Part shown: positions 1 to 7,412 of the stretch, one piece after another
Numbering within the stretch: position 1 is the stretch's first letter
Layout: each line of letters opens with the position of its first letter
NCBI GenBank assembly: GCA_030532425.1
Contig: JAUNLD010000029.1
Coordinates: 1-36,439 of the forward strand
DNA: 36,439 nucleotides
Reading direction: 5' to 3'
DNA from: Lautropia sp.
GTDB taxonomy: Bacteria > Pseudomonadota > Gammaproteobacteria > Burkholderiales > Burkholderiaceae_E
Notes under the pieces: generated by a model
What the model was told of the DNA's origin: nothing
Seen by the model: the letters and a program-made list of their open reading frames with translations, nothing else
The model's database searches: none
Translations under genes and position numbers: made by a program

Positions 1-1094
1 TCCTTCAGGCACTGCTCGACTTCCCGCTGGTTGCGGCTGCTCTCCATGTCGATGAAGTCGATGACGATCAGGCCGCCCAGGTCGCGCAGGCGCATCTGGC
101 GGGCCACTTCCTCGGCGGCCTCCATGTTGGTGCGGAAGGCGGTTTCCTCGATGTCCGAGCCACGGGTGGCGCGGGCCGAGTTCACGTCGATGGCGACCAG
201 CGCCTCGGTGTGGTCGATGACCACGGCGCCACCCGAGGGCAGCGGCACGATGCGGGAGTAGGCGGTCTCGATCTGATGTTCGATCTGGAAGCGCGAGAAC
301 AGCGGTGTGGCATCACGATAGTGCTTCACCCGGGCCACATAGTCGGGCATCACGTAGCTCATGAACTGCGTGGCCTGCTGATGGATGTCCTCGGTGTCGA
401 TCAGCACCTCGCCGATGTCGGCGGTGAAATAGTCGCGGATGGCGCGGATCACCAGGCTGGATTCCTGATAGATCAGGAAGGCCCCCGGGGCCGACTGGGC
501 GGCCGATTCGATCGCCTGCCACAGTTGCAGCAGGTAGTTCAGATCCCATTGCAGCTCCTCGACCGAACGGCCGATGCCGGCGGTGCGGGCGATCAGGCTC
601 ATGCCGGCGGGCACCTGGAGCTTGTCCATCGCCTCGCGCAGCTCCTGCCGGTCCTCGCCCTCGATGCGGCGCGAGACGCCACCGCCACGCGGGTTGTTCG
701 GCATCAGCACCACGTAGCGGCCGGCCAGCGAGATCATCGTGGTCAGGGCAGCGCCCTTGTTGCCACGCTCTTCCTTCTCGACCTGGACGATCAGTTCCTG
801 GCCTTCGCTGATGACGTCCTGGATGCGTGGTGCGCGGCCGCCTTCGTGGTCGGTCTTGTTGAAGTAGGCGCGCGAGATTTCCTTGAAGGGCAGAAAGCCG
901 TGCCGGTCTTCGCCATAGTTGACGAAGCAGGCTTCGAGCGATGGCTCGACCCGGGTGACGACCCCCTTGTAAATGTTGCTTTTGCGACTCTCGCGTCCGG
1001 CGGACTCGATGTCAATGTCGATCAGCCGCTGGCCATCGACGATGGCAACCCGCAGTTCTTCGGAATGGGTTGCGTTGAACAGCATGCGTTTCAT
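1..1094 (-). CDS. rne: Ribonuclease E, N-terminal catalytic part (cut by window edge)
   Basis: Endoribonuclease that starts mRNA decay and matures rRNA and tRNA, and scaffolds the RNA degradosome at the inner membrane. The first 364 residues are present and the rest lies beyond the left edge. The start MKRMLFNAT is the family start. An S1 RNA-binding region follows at about residues 38-120, then the RNase H-like and DNase I-like catalytic parts. The metal-binding aspartates fall at D303 (AIDVNS) and D346 (IVIDFID), the same numbers as in E. coli. The gene diverges from rluC, as in E. coli, and has an unusually long leader. No frameshift or missing residue is seen. The scaffold half cannot be assessed. 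Confidence 0.97.
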   Translation of the reverse strand, partial: MKRMLFNATHSEELRVAIVDGQRLIDIDIESAGRESRKSNIYKGVVTRVEPSLEACFVNYGEDRHGFLPFKEISRAYFNKTDHEGGRAPRIQDVISEGQELIVQVEKEERGNKGAALTTMISLAGRYVVLMPNNPRGGGVSRRIEGEDRQELREAMDKLQVPAGMSLIARTAGIGRSVEELQWDLNYLLQLWQAIESAAQSAPGAFLIYQESSLVIRAIRDYFTADIGEVLIDTEDIHQQATQFMSYVMPDYVARVKHYRDATPLFSRFQIEHQIETAYSRIVPLPSGGAVVIDHTEALVAIDVNSARATRGSDIEETAFRTNMEAAEEVARQMRLRDLGGLIVIDFIDMESSRNQREVEQCLK

Positions 1095-1669
1095 GCCATG
1101 ACTCCATGCACACAGAGGCGTGGTGTGTAGGACCAGCGAGCATGAATCGACCCCCGAGCCTGTCCATCGGGACAGCGTCGTCGAGACGTGAACGGAAGCG
1201 GGGCGCAGCGGGCGTGTCAGTGGCGGCCACGGCGGGACGGCGGCGGGCAGGCGTGGCCTGGTCGCGGCGAGGTCCGGCTGGGTGGTGTCGGTGCGATCGA
1301 ATCTGGATCATCGGGCCAGTGACGTGTATGGGGGCCGTGCGTTTCCGTGGGTTGTCGTTGTCCCGACGAGCGTGGCGGCAGCCAGGCTCAGCGGTGTCGA
1401 AATCAGCTCGCGCGCCGAACCTTTCGACGCCGCGTTTGAATCCAATTGGTTGTTGTCTCGACCGGACGGGCCTTGCACGCCGCCCCGACGTGGCCGGGAC
1501 AGGACGCCGGCCAGTTCTTTTACACTGGGGACTGCGATGGGGGAATGCCGGCAGGGAGAGTAATCCGCCGGCGATCAGGAAACATCACAAAAAAAACGCT
1601 GCAAAATCAGCGCGCCTGCGATGCCTTTGAAATGGATGGACGGTTACTCACTTGCGTGACTTACAACCG
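1095..1669 (-). promoter_or_regulatory. Long 5' leader of rne
   Basis: The stretch between the inferred rne transcription start (about 1669) and its ATG holds no convincing gene on either strand. If the promoter call is right the leader is about 575 nt, longer than the roughly 360-nt autoregulatory leader known in E. coli. It contains a short hairpin (CTGTCC 1160-1165, loop ATCG, GGACAG 1170-1175) about 66 nt before the start codon, and the terminator-like hairpin listed separately. Control of rne through its own leader is known in enterobacteria. That this leader does the same is inference. Confidence 0.5.
1589..1612 (-). terminator. Terminator-like hairpin with U8 tract in the rne leader
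   Basis: Read on the minus strand: stem CGCTG, loop ATTTTG, stem CAGCG (1612-1597), followed at once by eight T (1596-1589). This is the layout of a Rho-independent terminator with a short stem of 5 GC-rich pairs plus one G-U pair. It begins about 57 nt after the predicted rne start and more than 490 nt before the rne ATG. It could attenuate rne or release a short RNA. The U-rich stretch could instead be an RNase E or Hfq contact site. Confidence 0.45.
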
Positions 1670-1675
1670 CCGGGG

Positions 1676-1705
1676 ATTATAGCCGGATGACAGCGCCTGA
1701 TACAA
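1676..1705 (-). promoter_or_regulatory. Sigma-70 promoter for rne
   Basis: On the minus strand, -35 TTGTAT (1705-1700), an 18-bp spacer and a perfect -10 TATAAT (1681-1676). The predicted start is near 1669. The -35 lies inside the first codons of rluC if that gene starts at 1687, so the two divergent genes share this DNA. Confidence 0.6.
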
Positions 1706-2952
1706 AAGAACCAATGGCCCATACAACAATCCGCAAGCGCCCGGTCCGTGCCGGACGGGCTGCTCCGGCCCCCGCCCGCCAGCCTGGCAGGGAAGAGCGC
1801 TCCGCTGCCCCCGATCGCCGGGCCGGTGCGGCGAGGGCCGTCACACCGATGTCGGCGTCCCGCCGGCCCGCAGGGCGCAAGGCTGGCGTCGGGCAAGCCG
1901 GTGCGCCGGCGATGGCGGCGAAAGCCGCGGGGCAGGCGGGCGAGGCTCGCCCGCTCGCCACACCGCCTGCCCGGCCGCAGGTGCAGTGGCTGAGCGTCGA
2001 TGCGGCCCACGAAGGGCAGCGGCTCGACAACTATCTGCTGGCGGCCCTGCGCGGGGTGCCCAAGACACGCATCTACCGGATGATCCGCAAGGGCGAGGTG
2101 CGGGTCAACGGCAGCCGGGGCAGGGCCGAGCAGCGGGTGGCGCCGGGCGATCAGGTGCGGGTGCCGCCATTGCAGGCACTGCCGCAGACGGCGCAGCGCC
2201 CGGGGCCGGCGCGGGGTGGTGCCCCGCTCGATGATCGCCACATCCGCATCCTCTACGAGGACGAGGACCTGCTGGTGGTCGACAAGTCGGCCGGGCTGGC
2301 GGTCCATGGGGGCAGCGGCATCCAGGCCGGGCTGATCGAGCGGCTGCGCGCCAGCCGCCCCGACGCACCGTTTCTGGAGCTGGCCCACCGCCTCGACCGC
2401 GACACCTCGGGGCTGCTGGTGATCGGCAAGCGGCGCCCGGCCCTGCTGGCCCTGCACCGGATGTTTGCCGAAGGGCGCGTGAAGAAGCGCTATCTGGCGA
2501 TTGCCAAGGGCTATTGGGGTCGGCCGGCACCGGTGCTGGTGCAGTTTCCGCTGTTGCGCTACCTCACGCCCGAGGGTGAGCGGCGGGTGCGGGTGTCGGC
2601 CGAGGGCCAGCCTTCGGCCACCCGTTTCACCCGCCTGCAATCGCTGGACTGCACCGGCGTGCCGGGGCTGCCGCCGCACTGTGCGCTGATGGCCTGCGAG
2701 TTGCTGACCGGACGGACCCACCAGATCCGGGTCCATCTGGCGCACTCGGGGCATCCGATCCTGGGGGATGAAAAATACGGAGACTTCACTTTAAATAAGA
2801 AACTTGAAGTTTTAGGTTATAACCGTATGTTTTTACACGCTTTTCAGTTGGAAATGAAGCATCCGAAAAAAGAGCTTCTCCTGAAGCTGGAGGCGCCCAT
2901 GCCCGAAGCCTTCGCAGCCTTTGCAACACGTTTCGCCGAAGACCGCAGCTAA
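1687..2952 (+). CDS. rluC: 23S rRNA pseudouridine synthase, RluC/RluD type
   Basis: Converts uridines of 23S rRNA to pseudouridine in the cytoplasm (E. coli RluC: positions 955, 2504 and 2580). The first ~95 residues are a basic Ala/Arg/Pro-rich extension, absent from the usual ~320-residue enzyme. An S4 RNA-binding domain follows (about 105-160), then the synthase domain. The catalytic motif HRLDRDTSGLL has its aspartate at D237, and LLTGRTHQIRVH is present near 340. The start is uncertain: ATG 1687 or ATG 1714, in frame. The C-terminal part is encoded by a strikingly AT-rich stretch, listed separately. The divergent partner of rne, as in E. coli, supports the name RluC. Confidence 0.93.
   Translation: MTAPDTKEPMAHTTIRKRPVRAGRAAPAPARQPGREERSAAPDRRAGAARAVTPMSASRRPAGRKAGVGQAGAPAMAAKAAGQAGEARPLATPPARPQVQWLSVDAAHEGQRLDNYLLAALRGVPKTRIYRMIRKGEVRVNGSRGRAEQRVAPGDQVRVPPLQALPQTAQRPGPARGGAPLDDRHIRILYEDEDLLVVDKSAGLAVHGGSGIQAGLIERLRASRPDAPFLELAHRLDRDTSGLLVIGKRRPALLALHRMFAEGRVKKRYLAIAKGYWGRPAPVLVQFPLLRYLTPEGERRVRVSAEGQPSATRFTRLQSLDCTGVPGLPPHCALMACELLTGRTHQIRVHLAHSGHPILGDEKYGDFTLNKKLEVLGYNRMFLHAFQLEMKHPKKELLLKLEAPMPEAFAAFATRFAEDRS
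2785..2883 (+). other. AT-rich island inside rluC
   Basis: About 100 bp of rluC drop to roughly 33% G+C by hand count, while DNA on both sides looks near two thirds G+C. The reading frame stays open and the protein stays RluC-like (GDFTLNKKLEVLGYNRMFLHAF). Codon choice changes abruptly: three TTA leucines and several AAA, AAT, GTT and TTT. Possible causes are a short recombination tract from a lower-GC relative, or an overlapping signal. I see no good promoter in it. Confidence 0.7.
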
Positions 2953-3030
2953 GTTCGAGGATGTGTAAACCCGTATGGACAGTCCGGTCTTCTATGCAAG
3001 AATGGCGCCACAAAAAAGCGGAGGTGTTTG

Positions 3031-3708
3031 TTGGTTCAAGCAGCAGATCGTGATTTCAGCCGCCATGAGGTCATCGTCTTCGATTGGGATGGGACCATTG
3101 CCGATACGGTGGCGCAGGTGGTGCTGGCCGTACAGCGCAGTGCCGAGAGCCTGGGCTATGCCGTGCCGCCGGCGGCCGAGGTCCGGCCCCTGGTCGGCCT
3201 GGGGCTGAGCGAGATCCTGGCCAAGGTGCTGCCTGCCATGCCCGGCAGTCAGTATCAGGGTTTTGTCGACACCTATCGGCGTCACTACTTTGGTCAGCGC
3301 CAGCAGGTCGATGTGCCTTTCGACGGGATTCCCGCCTTGCTGGCATGTCTGGCCGGTCAGGGGCGACGCCTGGCCGTGGCCACCGGCAAGTCGCGTGCCG
3401 GGCTTGACCGCTCGCTCGAACTGACCGGGCTGGGCAGCTGGTTCGAAGCCAGCCGCTGCGCCGAGGAAGGGGTCTCCAAGCCCGATCCCTGGATGCTGCA
3501 CAGCCTGGCCGAAGAAATGGATGTCCATCCGGCGCAGATGCTGATGGTGGGGGACACCATCTACGATATCGACATGGCCCATGCCTTCGGCTGTGCCAGT
3601 ATCGGGGTTTATTACGATACCGGCACGCCACTGGTGCTGGAGCGTGCCCGACCGACGGCACTGGCGGCCAGTGTGGCCGAGCTGTCGCGCCTGCTGATGG
3701 GGGCCTGA
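3031..3708 (+). CDS. HAD-superfamily hydrolase, phosphoglycolate phosphatase-like
   Basis: Predicted cytoplasmic phosphatase of HAD subfamily IA, related to Gph. The four HAD motifs are visible: FDWDGTIADT (nucleophile Asp and acid/base Asp) near residue 18, VATGKS near 116, the lysine in GVSKPDPWM, and MVGDTIYDIDMA near 171. An alpha-helical cap fills residues ~35-110. The start codon is TTG 3031, six bases after the Shine-Dalgarno GGAGG (3020-3024). TTG 3028 is in frame but too close to it, and no ATG is near. The gene lies 78 bp after rluC in the same direction, a pairing I know from other betaproteobacteria. Substrate cannot be told from sequence. Confidence 0.9.
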   Translation: MVQAADRDFSRHEVIVFDWDGTIADTVAQVVLAVQRSAESLGYAVPPAAEVRPLVGLGLSEILAKVLPAMPGSQYQGFVDTYRRHYFGQRQQVDVPFDGIPALLACLAGQGRRLAVATGKSRAGLDRSLELTGLGSWFEASRCAEEGVSKPDPWMLHSLAEEMDVHPAQMLMVGDTIYDIDMAHAFGCASIGVYYDTGTPLVLERARPTALAASVAELSRLLMGA

Positions 3709-4114
3709 TCCCCGGGCCCGGGCACCAGAAAAGTTGCCACCTGCAAACCGGCCACACCCGCTGCCGGGCGGGGCTACCCATGCCATCGCCTTTCCGGGCA
3801 GGCCGTGCTTGCGAGGGGAAGACGCTGCGCGCGCTGGCGATGAGCCGGCCCTGTACGCGCGTCTGCCGCGGGTGTGCGGCTCGCGTAACGATGGCAGGTG
3901 ACGGACGGTCGATTCAACGGATCAGGCGGCCGCTTTCCCCTCATATTGTAAAAATGCGTTGGAGCGTTGCAGGATAATAGTGGGGCAGGTGCAGTTGTGT
4001 GCGTAACCTGCTGGCCGGTAACGAACGGGCCGGGGGCATCCCCTGCCCGAACGTGGTGCGCCAGGACGCAAGACGTGAGCCGCCTGTTCTCTCGTGATTC
4101 AAAACCGGACAGAC
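3709..4114 (+). other. Gap between the HAD gene and sppA
   Basis: About 400 bp without a believable gene. It holds the 12-bp palindrome CCCGGGCCCGGG (3711-3722) just after the HAD stop and a more AT-rich patch near 3941-3985 with a GATAAT box (3973-3978). No good -35 sits at normal spacing (TTGTAA at 3946 is 21 bp away), so this is only a weak candidate for an sppA promoter. Confidence 0.3.
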
Positions 4115-5125
4115 ATGACAATGGCAGCAAACACCGACAAGACCGTGGATGCAGACGCATGGGGGCGCAAGCTGGTCGAAGACCTGGCCAGAGAGTCCCT
4201 GAAGGAGCGGCGTGCCCGTCGCCGCTGGCGGATCTTTTTTCTGCTGCTGTTCTTTTGCCTCTTCGCCTTCGGCATCAGCCGCTGCACGACCTCGGTGGTC
4301 CAGCTGGGTGGGGTAGAGCTGGGCGGCGCGATGTCTCAGGGCCAAGGCGGAAGCTACGTGGCGTCCATCGACCTGTCGGGCGTGATAGCCGCGGGCGAGG
4401 AAACGGTCAGTGCCGACCGCACGATCCGCTCCCTGCGGCGCGCCTTTGCCGATCCGCATGCCACGGCGGTGATCCTGCGCATCAACAGCCCTGGCGGCAG
4501 CCCGGTGCAGGCCGGCATCATCGTCGACGAGATGCGCCGGCTGCGTCGCCTCAATCCTGAAAAACCGCTGCATGCGGTGATCGAGGAGATGGGCTTGTCG
4601 GGGGGCTATTACATTGCGGCCGCGGCCGACAATGTCTATGTCGACAAGGCCAGCCTGGTCGGCTCGATCGGCGTCATCATGAAGGGTTTCGGCCTGCAAG
4701 AGGCCCTTGGCAAGCTGGGCATCGAGAACCGCACGCTCACGGCCGGCAAGAACAAGGCGTTCGGCGATGCCTTTGTCCACATGTCGCCTGAGCAAAAGGC
4801 GCACGCCCAGGCCATGCTCGACGAGATCCACCAGCAGTTCATCAAGGTCGTCAAGGATGGCCGCGGCCAGCGCCTGAAGGAAACGCCCGAGATGTTCAGC
4901 GGCCTGTTCTGGAGCGGCGAGCGCAGCATCCAGCTGGGTCTGGCCGACGGGCTTGGCTCGGTGGAGTCGGTGGCCCGCGACGTGCTGGACACCGAGCAGG
5001 TGGTGGATTTCAGCGAGTATTCACGCTGGCAGGCGCTGTTCAAACAGGTGGGGGCCTCGGTGTTCGGCGGCGTTTGGCAGCGCCTGCAGGCCGGGGTCGA
5101 CAGCGCCGGGCTGCGCCTGCGCTGA
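4115..5125 (+). CDS. sppA: Signal peptide peptidase SppA, S49 serine protease
   Basis: Inner-membrane protease that degrades cleaved signal peptides. A basic, charged N-terminal stretch (about 10-40) leads into one membrane helix (IFFLLLFFCLFAFGI), with the catalytic domain expected on the periplasmic side. S49 motifs: INSPGGSP, nucleophile S162 in GLSGGYYIA, VGSIGVI, and K214 in AGKNKAFGD. The 52-residue Ser-Lys spacing equals that of Bacillus SppA (S147/K199). At 336 residues it is the short SppA form with one protease domain. ATG 4115 is chosen; GTG 4094 and ATG 4121 are also in frame, and no strong ribosome site decides between them. The stop lies 7 bp from the end of the convergent methyltransferase gene. 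Confidence 0.92.
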   Translation: MTMAANTDKTVDADAWGRKLVEDLARESLKERRARRRWRIFFLLLFFCLFAFGISRCTTSVVQLGGVELGGAMSQGQGGSYVASIDLSGVIAAGEETVSADRTIRSLRRAFADPHATAVILRINSPGGSPVQAGIIVDEMRRLRRLNPEKPLHAVIEEMGLSGGYYIAAAADNVYVDKASLVGSIGVIMKGFGLQEALGKLGIENRTLTAGKNKAFGDAFVHMSPEQKAHAQAMLDEIHQQFIKVVKDGRGQRLKETPEMFSGLFWSGERSIQLGLADGLGSVESVARDVLDTEQVVDFSEYSRWQALFKQVGASVFGGVWQRLQAGVDSAGLRLR

Positions 5126-5132
5126 TCTGGTC

Positions 5133-5858
5133 TCAGGCCAGAAAGAGGAAGACCGCCGGCCGCCTGGCCGGCATCTGGGGCGGCTGGCGACGCCATTGCG
5201 CCACCGTCTGCGTGCGCACCGACTGCGCCTGCCCGGTCAGGTCGGTGGCGATGCACAGCCGTGCCCGTTCGGGCAGGTGGCGCAGCAGCGCCTCGGCCAT
5301 CGCCTGATTGCGATACGGGGTCTCGATCAGCAGCTGGGTTTCCTGGTCGGTGGCCGAGCGGCGGGCCAGCGTCCCGATTGCCTGGGCGCGTGCCTCGGCC
5401 GAAGCGGGCAGATAGCCCTGAAAGGCAAAGCGCTGGCCGTTGAGCCCACTGGCCATCAGCGCCAGCAGCAGTGATGAGGGCCCCACCAGTGGCAGCACCG
5501 TGATGCCGGCTGCGTGTGCCGCCTCGACCAACAGGGCGCCAGGGTCGGCCACGCCGGGGCAGCCGGCATCCGAGAGCAGGCCGGCATCATGGCCGGCCAG
5601 CAGCGGCGCCAGCCAGTCGCGGGCGTCGATCCGCTCGCCATGCTTGGGCAGGGCGCGCATCTCCACCGCCTGCAGCGGGCTATCCAGCCCCACCTGCCCC
5701 AGCCAGCGCCGGGCGGTCTTGGGGGTTTCGACAAAGAAATGACGCAAGCGCGCCACCTGCTGGCGGTCGGCCTCCAGCAACCAGGGCGTGCAGTCTTCGG
5801 GCTGTTGCAGCGGGGTGGGTACCAGCAGCAGGCGGCCGGGCAGAGGGGATTGACTCAT
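5133..5858 (-). CDS. SAM-dependent methyltransferase, RsmI-like (tetrapyrrole methylase fold)
   Basis: A 241-residue protein of the family that includes RsmI, the 16S rRNA 2'-O-methyltransferase. The signature GLLSDAGCPGVADPG (about 92-106) and the glycine-rich VLPLVGPSSLLLALMASGLNG segment mark the SAM-binding fold. Where RsmI has an ESPHR-type motif this protein has ETPYRN, so it looks like the second, shorter paralogue found next to maf in betaproteobacteria, not RsmI itself. Its target is unknown to me. It starts 12 bp after the maf stop and is surely co-transcribed with it. Confidence 0.85.
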   Translation of the reverse strand: MSQSPLPGRLLLVPTPLQQPEDCTPWLLEADRQQVARLRHFFVETPKTARRWLGQVGLDSPLQAVEMRALPKHGERIDARDWLAPLLAGHDAGLLSDAGCPGVADPGALLVEAAHAAGITVLPLVGPSSLLLALMASGLNGQRFAFQGYLPASAEARAQAIGTLARRSATDQETQLLIETPYRNQAMAEALLRHLPERARLCIATDLTGQAQSVRTQTVAQWRRQPPQMPARRPAVFLFLA

Positions 5859-5870
5859 CGGCAGGACTCC

Positions 5871-6449
5871 TCAGCCCAGCGGGTCAAGGCCCAGCTGGCG
5901 CAGGTGCGCCGCCAGCCGGATCAGGGGCAGGCCGATCAGGGCGGTGGGGTCGTCGGACTGGATGGCCTCCAGCAGGCTGATGCCCAGCCCCTCGCAGCGG
6001 GCCGAGCCGGCGCAATCCAGCGCAGCCTCGCGGGCCAGATAGTGCCGGATGCTGCGCTCATCCAGGGTCCTGAACACCACGCGCACGTCGACGCAGTCGT
6101 CGATGCCGGCGTGGCCGGGGGCGCGCAGCGCCATCGCCGTGTGAAAGACCATCGGCCGGCCACTGGCGGCACGCAGCTGTTCGGCCGCGCGCCCGGGCGT
6201 GCCGGGCTTGCCGATCGGTGTGCGGCCATCGAGGGTGCCGACCTGGTCGGCGCCGATGACGATGGCCTGCGGGTGGCGGGCGTGCACGGTGTCGGCCTTC
6301 AGGGCTGCCAGCCGCCGGGCCAGGGCGCCGGGCGTCTCGCCGGCCAGGGGGCTTTCGTCGACATCGGCGCTGTCGGTCTCGAACGGCAGTTGCAGCCGGG
6401 CCAGCAGCTCGCGGCGATACGGGGAAGAAGAAGCCAGGATCAGTTTCAT
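5871..6449 (-). CDS. yceF: Maf/YceF family nucleotide pyrophosphatase
   Basis: House-cleaning enzyme that hydrolyses non-canonical nucleoside triphosphates. The YceF branch acts on 7-methyl-GTP. At 192 residues it has normal length. Maf motifs: SSSPYRRELL near the N-terminus, the catalytic aspartate in VIGADQ (about 86-91), GKPG near 105 and a C-terminal GLPL segment. The YceF assignment rests mainly on position: divergent from yceD-rpmF-plsX-fab exactly as in E. coli. It leads a two-gene unit with the methyltransferase. Confidence 0.9.
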   Translation of the reverse strand: MKLILASSSPYRRELLARLQLPFETDSADVDESPLAGETPGALARRLAALKADTVHARHPQAIVIGADQVGTLDGRTPIGKPGTPGRAAEQLRAASGRPMVFHTAMALRAPGHAGIDDCVDVRVVFRTLDERSIRHYLAREAALDCAGSARCEGLGISLLEAIQSDDPTALIGLPLIRLAAHLRQLGLDPLG

Positions 6450-6476
6450 GGCCTGCTATGATAAAAGGATCGAGCC

Positions 6477-7016
6477 TTGCAGACAGAATCAGACGTGGCC
6501 CAGACCAATCCTCCCAACGATAACCGCCCGGCGGGCGATGATGCCATCGGGACCCTGCCCGAGGGGTTGGCGCCCGAGATCGACCCGGTACGCTTTGCCA
6601 AGGGGCGTGAGCAGCTGGTGGGCAGCACCGCGGTGTCCCGGATGCCCCGGCTGATGGCCTCGGGGCTGCTTGATGAAAATGCCGTGGTGCACTGGCGCCT
6701 GCGTGGCGAGACGGCACGCGACGAGCTGGATCGTGTCCGGCAGTTCCTGGTGCTGTCACTCTCCTTTGCGCCGGTGCTGGCCTGCGGGCGCTGCCTGGGG
6801 CCCCTGCCGGTCGAGCCGATCGAGAGTGTCCGCCGCTTCCGGCTGGCGGCTTCCGAGCGCCAGGCCGATCTCGAAGACCCGGATGCCGGCGATGTCGACG
6901 TGATCGCCATCGTGCCGCGGCTGTCGGTGGCCGCGCTGATCGAGGACGAGGCCATTCTGGCCTTGCCGATGGCAGCCTTTCACGAGGCGTGCCCCAGCCC
7001 CGAAACCCTCAACTGA
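6477..7016 (+). CDS. yceD: DUF177 / YceD family protein
   Basis: A 179-residue member of the YceD family, linked in E. coli and plants to 23S rRNA accumulation. The family's CxxC motif is C103-G-R-C106, with a third cysteine (C172) in FHEAC near the end. The start is TTG 6477, placed 7 bases after AAAGGA (6464-6469); the in-frame GTG 6495 lacks a ribosome site. The gap to the divergent maf start is only 27 bp. It holds TGCTATGAT (6454-6462), an extended -10-like box lacking a good -35. rpmF follows after a promoter-rich gap. Confidence 0.9.
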   Translation: MQTESDVAQTNPPNDNRPAGDDAIGTLPEGLAPEIDPVRFAKGREQLVGSTAVSRMPRLMASGLLDENAVVHWRLRGETARDELDRVRQFLVLSLSFAPVLACGRCLGPLPVEPIESVRRFRLAASERQADLEDPDAGDVDVIAIVPRLSVAALIEDEAILALPMAAFHEACPSPETLN

Positions 7017-7031
7017 GCGCGGAGGGAGGAG

Positions 7032-7058
7032 GCAGGCCTTTTCGGGGCAGGCCTTTTC
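7032..7058 (+). repeat. 12-bp direct repeat before the rpmF promoters
   Basis: GCAGGCCTTTTC occurs at 7032-7043 and again at 7047-7058, a 15-bp period. The second copy runs into the -35 of the first rpmF promoter, so it could be an operator. No known regulator is recognised. Confidence 0.5.
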
Positions 7059-7084
7059 ACATCCTGTGTCAGCTGGTTTAGAAT
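7056..7084 (+). promoter_or_regulatory. Promoter P1 upstream of rpmF
   Basis: TTCACA (7056-7061), 17-bp spacer, TAGAAT (7079-7084). Both boxes match the sigma-70 consensus at five of six positions. It lies 40 bp after the yceD stop. Confidence 0.6.
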
Positions 7085-7089
7085 CCGGC

Positions 7090-7119
7090 TCGACTGTTTG
7101 CGTTCAAACCCGTTATAAT
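7090..7119 (+). promoter_or_regulatory. Promoter P2 upstream of rpmF
   Basis: TCGACT (7090-7095), 18-bp spacer, perfect TATAAT (7114-7119). The spacer contains an inverted repeat GTTTG-CGTT-CAAAC (7096-7109). Predicted start near 7126, about 32 bp before rpmF. With P1 it gives the rpmF-plsX-fab genes two tandem promoters. Confidence 0.6.
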
Positions 7120-7157
7120 CCCCGATTGCCCATAGGGTAGGGCAGGAGAATCATTCA

Positions 7158-7340
7158 ATGGCCGTTCAGCAAAACAAGAAAACGCCGTCCAAGCGCGGCA
7201 TGCATCGTTCGCACGATCACCTCGACAACCCGCCGATCGCGGTTGAGCCGACCACGGGTGAGGTGCATCTGCGTCATCACATCAGCCCCAACGGTTACTA
7301 CCGGGGCAAGAAGATCGTCAAGACCAAGTCTGACGAGTGA
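7158..7340 (+). CDS. rpmF: Ribosomal protein bL32
   Basis: A 60-residue protein of the large ribosomal subunit: [20 protein letters not shown], then a conserved [14 protein letters not shown] tail. It lacks the four zinc-binding cysteines that some L32 versions carry. This is usual for proteobacterial L32. AGGAGA precedes the ATG. Its place between yceD and plsX is conserved and links ribosome and lipid synthesis. Confidence 0.97.
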   Translation: MAVQQNKKTPSKRGMHRSHDHLDNPPIAVEPTTGEVHLRHHISPNGYYRGKKIVKTKSDE

Positions 7341-7412
7341 TCGATTGCCTGTGGGCATCACGCCCTGCCGCAGTCGCATTTCCGTGAAACCTTTCTGTCT
7401 TCCGACCACGCC

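Noticed and set aside
1521-1526. TACACT as a plus-strand rluC promoter -10
   Set aside because: No matching -35, and more than 150 bp from the gene; too weak to list.
2785-2883. Promoter in the AT-rich part of rluC
   Set aside because: TATAAC near 2817-2822 has no -35 at acceptable spacing.
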